A stretch of 27,383 nucleotides of DNA, taken from positions 1 to 27,383 of the forward strand of contig CAJUJP010000044.1 in the NCBI GenBank assembly GCA_910586615.1, read 5' to 3'. Source of the DNA: an uncultured Lachnospiraceae bacterium. GTDB lineage: Bacteria; Bacillota; Clostridia; Lachnospirales; Lachnospiraceae. How positions within the stretch are numbered: position 1 is the stretch's first letter; every line of letters starts with the position of its first letter. A program made the position numbers and the translations under genes. The notes beneath the pieces are model-generated. The model had not been told where the DNA came from and searched no databases. It saw only the letters and a list, made by a program, of their open reading frames with translations. This document shows positions 1 to 7,113 of the stretch, piece by piece.

Positions 1-288
1 ACCCGATTTTTCCCTGTTGGAATCAAGATTGCGAACTTGTTTCGCAATTACCTATAAATTTAAAATGAATTCCCGAATCTGTTGTGAGGATATGTTATCT
101 TTTTTTTTATTTTTTGTAAATAGTCATATTCTATAAATTTTTTTTGAGATTTTTGTACAGGTTGATCAAAAAACGAGCTATGATCGTCCCGAGTTCGCGA
201 AGCGAATCTCGTAAAGTTATTTGCGAAGCAAATTACTTTTTTCATGGTATAAGGAAGTTTCTCCGCTTATTCGAGTTCGCGAAGCAAA
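1..288. other. Left-edge intergenic region with palindromic repeats
   Basis: No credible gene lies left of the DUF4129 stop codon. The stretch holds an 8-bp perfect hairpin at 28-48 (ATTGCGAA, CTTGT loop, TTCGCAAT), a T-rich tract at about 100-150, and two copies of the GCGAAGC repeat described separately. A 61-codon leftward frame at 60-245 is only a translation of the repeat. The hairpins lie downstream of the leftward moxR operon and could help end its transcription, which is inference. Confidence 0.7.
191..242 (+). repeat. GCGAAGC palindromic repeat, copy 1 (5' truncated)
   Basis: This copy contains both hairpins of the repeat family. The first is GAGTTCGC-GAA-GCGAATCTC (191-210). The second is ATTTGC-GAA-GCAAAT, ending in ATTACTTTTTT. 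The GCGAAGC cores are at 197-203 and 223-229. The GGTATAAG...CTCCGCTTATTC lead-in found in the other copies is missing. The 3' half matches the copies at 24407-24561 closely. Confidence 0.85.
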
Positions 289-298
289 TTACTTTTTT
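246..298 (+). repeat. GCGAAGC palindromic repeat, copy 2 (internal deletion)
   Basis: This copy has the full lead-in (GGTATAAGGAAGTTTCTCCG) but only one GCGAAGC core (279-285). Compared with copy 1, exactly 26 bp are missing: one GCGAAGC plus the spacer between the two cores. That fits deletion between the two heptamers. Its right end (289-298) supplies the stop codon and last codons of the leftward DUF4129 gene. Confidence 0.85.
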
Positions 299-1554
299 GG
301 GGGAGGGGTCATAATTGCACTTTCGGTTTCCGGACCGTACCGCGCTGCTTCGTAATTACGGTGGAGCTCCTGAACAGCCTCACTTTGGAAGATGCCTGCA
401 ATCATTTCGATTTCCGTTGGCGATTCATAAACGGCAGGACGGTCTTTTCGATGACGTCTGATGGTTTTGCGGTATTCTCTCCGAATCTGCTCTCGCTTTG
501 ACAGACGGCGGCGGTTTTGGAGCTTTCCTGTTTTTTCACGTTCTTCATTGATTTCCTGCAGTTCTTCTACAATATCCCCGTTTTCGTCCTTTGCATTCCG
601 GAAAGTCTGAAAGGTGGAGAGGATCTTTTTCAGCAGCGCTGCCGCAAGAAACAGGAAAAGAAGAGCTTCTAAAATACGGGATAAGAAAACAAGCCATTGG
701 GGTGCGGGCCCGGGACTGCCGTATTCTGCGATCAGGGCTCCCATAGGATCTTCACCGGTGTCTTCCGGGTGATTTTCAGGAAACAGTTCCGTATAGTCGA
801 TTTCAATATCCGCACCCCATTTTCTGATATCATGATACCGGCGGCCTGAGACCGTCAGCAGAGAAGGCAGAATGGCAAACAGGAACAGAAGCAGGAAAAC
901 AGCCAGCATTCCGCCGCCAATGCCGTAGATACGTTTTGAAGGCAGATTGCAGGTTCTTTTATTTAAAGAAAGATAATTTTCTGTCTCACATACATACCGG
1001 TACAGGACAGTGACGGGTACATACAGGACAGCGCTGAACAGGGCGGCGTTGCACACAGAAGGATTATCCAGGTTAAGCGCGGCCGTGTAGATCACTCCGA
1101 AATAGATTAAAACCGTAAAAGAAGGTTCCCGCAGTGTGTTGTAGACAGGGCGCCAGCGGGGGTCGTAGTCACTGGAATCTTCTGTCTTTTTTTCTTTGTG
1201 AAGGCGTTCGGCCAGACGCTCAATGATCACGAATACCGTTTCACATAAAAGCAGGCCGATGTATCCCCAGAGCAGAACACTTTGATGGAGAGAACCGGCC
1301 GCGGCCCATCCCAGAGCACCGGTTGCGGTAAAGGTCAGGGCGCACACAATGAGATAAGAGAACATACCTTTGCATTTGTCTGCGGCAAGGTCGGTGAACA
1401 CCACCGGAATCAAAATGATAAGGCATTTCGGGTATAGGAAACGGCCGATCGTGCCTGACCGTTCTGCGCCCAGTGCATAGAGAAGAGGAATGATAAGCGC
1501 CAGAATCAGGACTGCGTGAATCCAGCCGGCGGTTTTTATGATTAATTTTCTCAA
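289..1554 (-). CDS. DUF4129-domain membrane protein of a MoxR/DUF58 operon
   Basis: A 421-aa membrane protein of unknown function, probably acting at the cell envelope with the adjacent MoxR ATPase and DUF58 protein. Hydrophobic segments are visible at about residues 8-28, 40-58, 65-85, 92-112, 145-165, 215-235 and 290-310. A charged cytosolic stretch follows (about 330-380, rich in Glu/Lys/Arg). The C-terminal block contains IRREYRKTIRR, a TEIEMIAG stretch and LHRNYEAARYG, which resembles the DUF4129 module found at the end of TgpA-type transglutaminases. No Cys-His-Asp transglutaminase core is visible, so this would be a DUF4129 protein without the enzyme. The start is a TTG preceded by a strong AAGGAGG (complement of 1560-1568) five bases upstream. 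It is the third gene of the operon, 69 bp after DUF58. Its Pro-Lys-Lys-stop end lies in repeat copy 2. Confidence 0.75.
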   Translation of the reverse strand: MRKLIIKTAGWIHAVLILALIIPLLYALGAERSGTIGRFLYPKCLIILIPVVFTDLAADKCKGMFSYLIVCALTFTATGALGWAAAGSLHQSVLLWGYIGLLLCETVFVIIERLAERLHKEKKTEDSSDYDPRWRPVYNTLREPSFTVLIYFGVIYTAALNLDNPSVCNAALFSAVLYVPVTVLYRYVCETENYLSLNKRTCNLPSKRIYGIGGGMLAVFLLLFLFAILPSLLTVSGRRYHDIRKWGADIEIDYTELFPENHPEDTGEDPMGALIAEYGSPGPAPQWLVFLSRILEALLFLFLAAALLKKILSTFQTFRNAKDENGDIVEELQEINEEREKTGKLQNRRRLSKREQIRREYRKTIRRHRKDRPAVYESPTEIEMIAGIFQSEAVQELHRNYEAARYGPETESAIMTPPPKK

Positions 1555-1623
1555 GACAGCCTCCTTTTGTGCCGGTAATTATAGTTAACCACATGAAAAA
1601 ATTCCTTTTCGGGAAGCAGTGAA

Positions 1624-2778
1624 TCAGTAATCAGTGACTTCCCGTGGGATCAGATGGATCTGCTCAGTGGTCTTTACATTGCATTCTTCGTTTCTCGCGT
1701 AAGGAAGAACCCAGATGGCCTGCCTGTCACGTCCGGTAAAGGTTTCCATGGCCTGCCGGTTTAATGCGGCGTTTTTCGAAATAAATATGATGACGGCATC
1801 TTCCGGCGGTGCAGGATCATCCGGGCCGGAAAGCAGTTTCGTAAAAGGAATGATCTTTTCGCCGGTTCTGCGCTCTGCCAGCATCTGTTCAATTGCCGTA
1901 AGCTGCTTTTTGCCGCCTGCGGGTTCCAGGCAGACAGGCTGTGGAAGTGGAGCATCCGCGTTTGAGGAAACGGGTTCGGTGTCTGTCAGGGCAGTATTGA
2001 CGCATATGCCTACTTCCATGCCCTTCCCGATTAGTTTCTGGGCCAGACATGCCGCCACGGAAATAGATTCTTCAATCAGGTATTCGTATTTTAAAATACC
2101 GCTGTCTTCCACATCCAGGTAGAGCATGACCCGTTCCGTAAGTGTAGATTCAAAGGTGTTGACCATCAGCTCGCCGGTGCGGGCACTGGCCTTCCAGTTG
2201 ATGGTGTTCATGGGGTCTGTAACGGTGTATTCCCGGATGGAGGAAAAGGCAAAAGGGTCTTCATATAGCCGTCTGGCGCACTGCAGGCTTCCCGTCAGAC
2301 GTTCGCAGGCCACCAGAATATCCGAAATATTGGTTCGCCGGGCATATACGTAGAGTTCTGTTTTCACCGGATATTGTATGGAAAAACGCTGTCTGTGAAG
2401 CATGGAAAAGGCGGTCAGGTCAGCGGAATCAATCCGGTAACGGCCTCTTTTCGGGCAGTCCAGAGTCAGTTTTCTGGTGATGCGCTGGTTGCCCAGCAGT
2501 GCGAAAATATCTCTTTTATAAATAAAATCACTGACATTGGTATTTTCACAGTCCCGGAAGGAGAGCCTTTTATCCATATGAAAACCTGCTTCCAGTACGG
2601 GAAGCATCATTTTTTTCCTGTTTTCGATCTGTTCGGTCATCCCGGCCTGGTCTCCGGCATAGACGTAGTCCTGCAGGAAATCAAGAGAAACCGCCAGCCC
2701 GGCGTTCCAGTGCTTTGTATAATAAAGATTCCACAGAGCCGTCAGCAGCAGAAATCCCAGGAAAAATAAACTGATCAT
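1624..2778 (-). CDS. DUF58 domain-containing protein
   Basis: A DUF58 family protein of about 384 aa. These proteins are almost always encoded beside MoxR AAA+ ATPases and are thought to be vWA-like partners remodelled by them; their substrates are mostly unknown. One N-terminal membrane anchor (about residues 1-18, ISLFFLGFLLLTALWNLYY) is followed by a beta-rich region. The DUF58 signature SSIREYTVTDPMNTINWKAS is near residues 180-200, followed by MLYLDVEDSG, which looks like the start of a vWA-type fold. The frame also opens at a TTG at 2790. I prefer the ATG at 2778 because it forms an ATGA overlap with the MoxR stop codon, the usual sign of translational coupling. Confidence 0.85.
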   Translation of the reverse strand: MISLFFLGFLLLTALWNLYYTKHWNAGLAVSLDFLQDYVYAGDQAGMTEQIENRKKMMLPVLEAGFHMDKRLSFRDCENTNVSDFIYKRDIFALLGNQRITRKLTLDCPKRGRYRIDSADLTAFSMLHRQRFSIQYPVKTELYVYARRTNISDILVACERLTGSLQCARRLYEDPFAFSSIREYTVTDPMNTINWKASARTGELMVNTFESTLTERVMLYLDVEDSGILKYEYLIEESISVAACLAQKLIGKGMEVGICVNTALTDTEPVSSNADAPLPQPVCLEPAGGKKQLTAIEQMLAERRTGEKIIPFTKLLSGPDDPAPPEDAVIIFISKNAALNRQAMETFTGRDRQAIWVLPYARNEECNVKTTEQIHLIPREVTDY

Positions 2779-3782
2779 GGCCTCGTCCAATCTTCCGTGG
2801 GCAGAGGGATACTGTTTAACAGCCCGCGGATAAAAGATTCTTTCTGGTCTGTGTAAGATGTCCCGGAAATCAGTCTGTGTGCCAGCACCGGAACTGCCAC
2901 CGCCTTGATGTCCTCCGGCGCTGCAAAATCACGACCCTGTACCATAGCGAAGCCCTGTGATGCGCGCAGCAGGGCAAGGGTGCCTCTGGGGCTGACGCCT
3001 TCAGCGATACTTTTATCCGTACCGGAAGCAGAGGCGTATTTTCTTGTACCCTGGACAAGTTTCACGATGTAGTCTCTGAGATCAGCGTGAACATAGATAT
3101 TCCGGCAGTCTTTCTGCAGTGCGGTGATCTCTTCCAGTGTGCAGACCGGCCGGATGGTTTCCAGAGGGGTGTCACTGATGTACCGGTCGATCATTTCGCG
3201 CTCTTCCTGTTCACTTAGGCTTCCCATGCTGATCCGCATGAGAAAACGATCCATCTGTGCTTCCGGCAGCGGGTAGCAGCCCAGCGTCTCCACCGGATTC
3301 TGGGTCGCGATAACGAAAAAGGGAATGCCGGGTGTTCTTGTTACGCCGTCCACTGTCACCTGTCCTTCCCCCATGCACTCCAATAAGCTGGACTGGGTTC
3401 TGGGCGTGGAGCGGTTGATTTCATCGGCCAGAAGGAGATTTGTAAAAACAGGGCCTTCCTTGAAGACGAAAGTTCCCTTTTCCTGATTATAATATGAGAG
3501 CCCGGTCACGTCGCTGGGGAGCAGGTCGGGGGTAAACTGGATTCTGCCAAAAGACAGATCCATGGATCTGGCCAGAGATTTGGCGAGAACCGTTTTTCCG
3601 GTGCCGGGGACATCTTCTAAAAGCACATGTCCGCCTGCTGCCAGAGCGGTCAGAAGAAGCTCCGTCACAGATTCCTTTCCGATGATTACTTTTGATACGT
3701 TGTCTTTGATCTTTAACAGTAAATGATTCATGATTAAGGTTGTCCCTTCTGTGAGATTTCCGGTGTCATTGCCGGAATTCAT
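2775..3782 (-). CDS. MoxR-family AAA+ ATPase
   Basis: A 335-aa MoxR-type AAA+ ATPase, a cytosolic chaperone-like ATPase that typically works with DUF58/vWA proteins in envelope or stress functions. Walker A is LLEDVPGTGKTVLAKSLA (about residues 54-71). The Walker B region is LLADEINRSTPRTQSSLLE, sensor 1 is FFVIATQNPVE, and the arginine-bearing PEAQMDRFLMRI and lid region SPRGTLALLRASQ follow. It is the first gene of the leftward operon. The upstream ATG at 3782 has only AAAGAA before it and sits just after a TATAAT (3796-3801), so initiation may instead occur at the ATG at 3731 (MNHLLLKIKD), which matches the usual MoxR start better. Confidence 0.9.
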   Translation of the reverse strand: MNSGNDTGNLTEGTTLIMNHLLLKIKDNVSKVIIGKESVTELLLTALAAGGHVLLEDVPGTGKTVLAKSLARSMDLSFGRIQFTPDLLPSDVTGLSYYNQEKGTFVFKEGPVFTNLLLADEINRSTPRTQSSLLECMGEGQVTVDGVTRTPGIPFFVIATQNPVETLGCYPLPEAQMDRFLMRISMGSLSEQEEREMIDRYISDTPLETIRPVCTLEEITALQKDCRNIYVHADLRDYIVKLVQGTRKYASASGTDKSIAEGVSPRGTLALLRASQGFAMVQGRDFAAPEDIKAVAVPVLAHRLISGTSYTDQKESFIRGLLNSIPLPTEDWTRP

Positions 3783-3795
3783 TTCTTTGTATGTT

Positions 3796-3801
3796 ATTAT
3801 A
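3796..3801 (-). promoter_or_regulatory. Putative -10 of the moxR operon
   Basis: The complement reads TATAAT. No convincing -35 is seen 16-18 bp upstream (TTTCTT at 17 bp). The implied start of transcription is about 8 bases before the first possible moxR ATG, which favours the internal ATG at 3731 or a near-leaderless transcript. Confidence 0.45.
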
Positions 3802-3911
3802 TCTTGTTTCGTTAGCAGAAGAAAGAGAAAGTGGAAAGGGATTATTTTATGTGGAGAAATAAATGCCGGAGCCGGTGCGGACAGAAATCAATGAAACCGG
3901 AATGGAGCCAG

Positions 3912-3937
3912 AAAATCATATAGCTAAAATCATATAG
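3912..3937 (+). repeat. 12-bp tandem direct repeat upstream of blaI promoter
   Basis: AAAATCATATAG occurs twice, exactly, at 3912-3923 and 3926-3937, separated by CT, giving a 14-bp period. It ends 14 bp before the -35 box of the blaI promoter. It could be an activator or second repressor site, or an A/T-rich UP-like element. The repeat itself is seen directly; its role is inference. Confidence 0.6.
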
Positions 3938-3951
3938 TTGACTGAAAAAGG

Positions 3952-3994
3952 TTGACAGCAGTAACCCTCAGTGATATTCTTTCTATAGGGTTAC
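3952..3994 (+). promoter_or_regulatory. blaI promoter with overlapping inverted-repeat operator
   Basis: A consensus TTGACA (3952-3957) and a TATTCT (3975-3980) are 17 bp apart. A perfect 7-bp inverted repeat, GTAACCC (3961-3967) and GGGTTAC (3988-3994), brackets the spacer, the -10 and the expected start site. The right arm continues into TACTAATGTA, close to the TACA/TGTA half-sites used by BlaI/MecI repressors. Binding here by the BlaI-type protein encoded next would give autorepression, as in known bla and mec systems. Confidence 0.7.
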
Positions 3995-4012
3995 TAATGT
4001 AGACCTTTTTGT

Positions 4013-4040
4013 GGTATAGGAAGTTTTTCCGTTTATTCGG
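4013..4040 (+). repeat. Lead-in fragment of the GCGAAGC repeat in the blaI leader
   Basis: GGTATAGGAAGTTTTTCCG and TTTATTCGG match the first part of the palindromic repeat (compare 246-275 and 24407-24435), but the hairpin half is absent. The fragment lies between the blaI promoter and start codon, so it should be transcribed as part of the mRNA leader. Confidence 0.7.
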
Positions 4041-4073
4041 GATTCAGGCTAAGAGAGGAATGGCGTAAACATT

Positions 4074-4466
4074 ATGGAACAAAGAGAAAAATCAATAGGG
4101 CTGTCGAACAGCGAATGGCATGTTATGGAAAAGCTGTGGGAGGAATCTCCGAAAACGGCGACACAGCTAATCAAGGCCATGGAATCAGAGACAGGATGGT
4201 CCAAGAGTACGACCAAAACAGTACTGAAGCGGATGGAGCAGAAGGGGTGCCTCGCCTTTCGGGAAGGAGAAAAGGCAAGGGAATATTACCCGCTTTTAAA
4301 GCGTGAAGAAGTGGTGGAGTCGGAGACAAGCCATTTTATCAACAAGCTTTATAACGGGAGTCTGGGTCTGATGGTGAATACGCTGGTAAAGAAGCAGGAT
4401 ATCCCGGATGATGAAATGGAGGAACTTTACAGGATCATCAAAGAGGCAAGGAAAAAGAAGCAGTAA
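4074..4466 (+). CDS. blaI: BlaI/MecI/CopY-family transcriptional repressor
   Basis: A 130-aa member of the penicillinase repressor family: dimeric winged-helix repressors released from DNA when a partner membrane protease triggers their cleavage. The winged helix spans about residues 8-80 (LSNSEWHVMEKLWEESP, TGWSKSTTKTVLKRMEQKG, wing FREGEKAREYYPLL). A C-terminal dimerisation helix region follows. The gene lies 25-31 bp before an M56 (BlaR1-like) gene in the same direction, the classic repressor-sensor order. The ribosome-binding site is poorly placed (GAGAGG about 15 bp upstream), so translation may be modest. The symbol reflects family only. No beta-lactamase gene is in the window, and the target is more likely its own operon or an envelope gene. 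Confidence 0.9.
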   Translation: MEQREKSIGLSNSEWHVMEKLWEESPKTATQLIKAMESETGWSKSTTKTVLKRMEQKGCLAFREGEKAREYYPLLKREEVVESETSHFINKLYNGSLGLMVNTLVKKQDIPDDEMEELYRIIKEARKKKQ

Positions 4467-4497
4467 GACAGGTCGGCTTTGACGGGGAGGAATGATG

Positions 4498-7014
4498 ATG
4501 ACAGGCATTATGATACAGACAGCGTTTTTAGTTATGGCGGTTCTTGTGGTGCGGAGGCTGTTTGGAGAGAGACTTCATCCATATATACGCTACAGTTTAT
4601 GGCTGCTTGTGGCATTACGGCTTTTTTTGCCGGTGAATGTGTTTCACAGTCCGGTCAGCATACCCGGCGGGGTGGAACAGGCGGCCAGGTGGTATTCGGA
4701 GCAGGCGGTTGAAAACAGCCCGGTGTCCGGTAAGCAGAAGGATGTCATATTGTCGGCGGCTGTAGAGGAACCGGTTTCTTATGAAGAGTGGAGTAGTGCC
4801 GGGGGAGAAGATGAGGTAAGAAGCCAGAGCGGAGGTAAGGAACAGGATATTCCGGAAAATCACACTGCGGATGGAAAGCAGGTTATTGCAGTGGATCGGG
4901 TCAGCCGTGAAGGGCAGGAGGCCATGGCAGGCCGGAATGCGGGAGAGGAGAAACCTGTTACAGCAGATCAGGCTACAAGTGGACTGCGGGTCAGCTATGC
5001 AATAGGGGCGGTCTGGCTTTTGGGAAGTCTGCTGACAGGCGGTTTGCTTGCCGTTTCCTGTCTGCACTTCCGGCGCAGATTATATAAAATGAGAAAGCTT
5101 TACTGCATATTGCCGCCGGAGGGCATGGTGGACAGGGTATATCTTTTCCAAAAGGATAATGGAGAGGGTGAAAGAGGCGCAATTCAGAAAGGAGAAATTC
5201 CGGTGTATCTGGTGAAGGGTCTGGAATCGCCCTGTCTTGCAGGAATTTTCCGGCCGGCAATATATATAGGTACAGATGTGGATACGGATTCGGATATTTT
5301 CCGGTACGCCGTGGCTCATGAAAAGGTACATTTTCTGCATAAAGACCATTTATGGGCGGTGTTGAGGATTCTTTCCGTTATTGTATACTGGTTTCATCCT
5401 TTTGTGTGGATTGCTGCCGCGGCTTCCGCAAGGGACGGGGAAATTGCCTGCGATCACGGAACGGTTCAAAGAATCGGCAGAGAAGAGCGGTTTGCCTACG
5501 GGGAAATGCTTCTGGAATTTTCGCGTTCAAAGGGAAGAAGGATTTATTCTTACGGAACCATGCTTCAGCCCGGCAGATCTGAATTAAAAGAAAGAATTGT
5601 CAGGCTCACTGAAATAAAACGAATCAGGGGATGGGCCGGCATTCTGACAGTGATATTCATGATCGTTCTGACAGGGTGTGCCTTTACCGGTGTGCCGGCG
5701 GAGCGCAGTGAAGGACAGGGGAATCCGGTGCTGACGGATGACAGCGGGGAGCAGGAGAATCTTGCATTGACAGATGGCAGCGGAGGGCAGGAGAATCTTG
5801 CATTGACAGATGGCAGCGGAGGGCAGGAGAAACTTGCATTGACAGATGACAGCGGGGAGCAGGAGAATCTTGCATTGACAAATAACAGTAAAGGTCAGGA
5901 TAATCCGGGGTCAACAGATGGTGCGGAAGAGCAGATCAATAGTCAGAAAACGGATAGCAGCGAAAACGAATTCGGGGAAGTTGAGGTAAAAACAGCGGCG
6001 GAGTTGTCCGCGGAAACAGTTTTTGGTGCAGACGGTCCGTGGCTTGATTATGCAGGAAAGCTGGGGACAGGAAAAGAATCTGTTATTATTTTTCACGACT
6101 ACTTCGGGCTGGTCGTTTATGACCTGCTGAATGAAAGAGCCATAAGATGTCTGGACCTTAAATCTATCGGATGTCATATGACCCAGGGAGATGATGCCTG
6201 CCAGGTGGCAGTGTCGGCGGACGGCACCACGATATGGCTGCACCCCACATCAAAACGATATTATTATCGTTTTGATGTGGAGGAAGACAGGCTCTATAAA
6301 GAGGCGCTTGTCAAAACTTTTAAAGTAGATCTGGAAGGAGAGGAACTTTTTGACAGATATCTGGTAACTGAGGGTGGTTCCACAGAATATACGGGATGGC
6401 AGTCCAATTATCTGTATGAAGAATATAAGGATGAACGCGGTCTCCAAAGCGCCTATATTTATCTTTATATCCCCCGGGAGAAGGAGCAGACACTTGGCAG
6501 CCTGGAACTTGTCTGGGATGATATGGTGTTTATCTTAAAGTGGGAGAACCTGCCGGGAGAAACAGACGGATTTCCGCTTCACTATGACGGTGCAGTGAAT
6601 GATGTCGAGATAATATATGATAAACCGTGCAATTATTCTCGTATATCAGATGAATATCAGAGCCGGGTGCATCCTCTTACACAGGAAACAGTAATGCATG
6701 AAGGTATTGATTTCGCAGCCAAAGAGGGTACGGATATTACCGCCGCTGCTGACGGCGTGGTATATGAGACGGGTTATTCGGAAAAATACGGGAATTATGC
6801 GGTTCTTCTTCATATCAACGGTGATCTTACGTATTACTGTCATTGCCGGGAGGTGACTGTGAAAAAGGAGGATCAGGTAAAACGGGGGCAGAAAATTGCC
6901 ACAGTGGGGACTACCGGCAGGTCAACAGGACCGCATCTGCATTTTGCCCTGAGTCAGAGCGGTTATTTTGTGGATCCGGCGGATCATATGCAGATTCTTC
7001 TGCAACTGGAATGA
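4498..7014 (+). CDS. M56/M23 fusion: BlaR1-like membrane protease with peptidoglycan endopeptidase domain
   Basis: An 838-aa predicted sensor-protease. Two N-terminal TM helices (about 4-45) and a third (about 165-188) precede the M56 zinc site HEKVH (residues about 274-278) and a downstream CDHGTV segment. A last TM segment ends in a lipobox-like LTGC (Cys394). Then comes a linker of seven 12-aa repeats, an unrecognised region of about 250 aa, and a C-terminal M23 (LytM-type) domain. All M23 metal and catalytic positions are visible: His734 and Asp738 (HEGID), His782 (YCH), and His813/His815 (HLH). BlaR1 normally carries a penicillin-binding sensor here; an exported wall-hydrolase domain takes its place. 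Three consecutive ATGs occur at 4492, 4495 and 4498; I chose the third because GGGGAGG ends 7 bp before it. It presumably controls the adjacent BlaI. The combination is known by name in databases as M23/M56, but I know of no described function. Confidence 0.88.
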   Translation: MTGIMIQTAFLVMAVLVVRRLFGERLHPYIRYSLWLLVALRLFLPVNVFHSPVSIPGGVEQAARWYSEQAVENSPVSGKQKDVILSAAVEEPVSYEEWSSAGGEDEVRSQSGGKEQDIPENHTADGKQVIAVDRVSREGQEAMAGRNAGEEKPVTADQATSGLRVSYAIGAVWLLGSLLTGGLLAVSCLHFRRRLYKMRKLYCILPPEGMVDRVYLFQKDNGEGERGAIQKGEIPVYLVKGLESPCLAGIFRPAIYIGTDVDTDSDIFRYAVAHEKVHFLHKDHLWAVLRILSVIVYWFHPFVWIAAAASARDGEIACDHGTVQRIGREERFAYGEMLLEFSRSKGRRIYSYGTMLQPGRSELKERIVRLTEIKRIRGWAGILTVIFMIVLTGCAFTGVPAERSEGQGNPVLTDDSGEQENLALTDGSGGQENLALTDGSGGQEKLALTDDSGEQENLALTNNSKGQDNPGSTDGAEEQINSQKTDSSENEFGEVEVKTAAELSAETVFGADGPWLDYAGKLGTGKESVIIFHDYFGLVVYDLLNERAIRCLDLKSIGCHMTQGDDACQVAVSADGTTIWLHPTSKRYYYRFDVEEDRLYKEALVKTFKVDLEGEELFDRYLVTEGGSTEYTGWQSNYLYEEYKDERGLQSAYIYLYIPREKEQTLGSLELVWDDMVFILKWENLPGETDGFPLHYDGAVNDVEIIYDKPCNYSRISDEYQSRVHPLTQETVMHEGIDFAAKEGTDITAAADGVVYETGYSEKYGNYAVLLHINGDLTYYCHCREVTVKKEDQVKRGQKIATVGTTGRSTGPHLHFALSQSGYFVDPADHMQILLQLE
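5710..5961 (+). repeat. Seven 36-bp tandem repeats encoding a 12-aa linker
   Basis: Seven in-frame units of 36 bp encode variations on G-x-Q-E-N-L-A-L-T-D-x-S. The units are EGQGNPVLTDDS, GEQENLALTDGS, GGQENLALTDGS, GGQEKLALTDDS, GEQENLALTNNS, KGQDNPGSTDGA and EEQINSQKTDSS. The middle units are nearly identical in DNA, indicating recent duplication, and the outer ones have diverged. The tract is a hydrophilic spacer just outside the last TM segment and is likely to vary in copy number between strains. Confidence 0.92.
6245..6280 (+). repeat. 16-bp perfect inverted repeat inside the M56/M23 gene
   Basis: CCACATCAAAACGATA (6245-6260) is followed by a 4-base loop and its exact reverse complement (6265-6280). 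The hairpin lies fully within codons for PTSKRYYYRFDVE. Such an uninterrupted stem is unusual inside a coding region. It may cause pausing or processing of the mRNA, or be the trace of an inverted duplication. Confidence 0.95.
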
Positions 7015-7029
7015 GGCCGGCCGATATGG

Positions 7030-7073
7030 CATTCCGGCTGCAGCAGGATGGATTTCCCGCAGCAGCCGGAATG
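7030..7073. terminator. Putative hairpin between convergent genes
   Basis: A 12-bp perfect stem, CATTCCGGCTGC (7030-7041) and GCAGCCGGAATG (7062-7073), with a 20-base loop lies between the convergent M56/M23 and hydroxyacid dehydrogenase genes. Neither side has a good T-run, so intrinsic termination is only likely in part. It may also serve as a 3' stability element for either mRNA. Confidence 0.5.
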
Positions 7074-7113
7074 AAAGGGTTTATATGTTATTGACCGGAG
7101 CAAGGGATTGATC

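Noticed and set aside
60..245. 61-aa leftward open frame
   Set aside because: It is mostly a translation of the palindromic repeat and an AT-rich tract, with no ribosome-binding site or family resemblance.
5710..5961. Tandem repeats as a CRISPR array
   Set aside because: Units are contiguous, in frame and coding, with no unique spacers.
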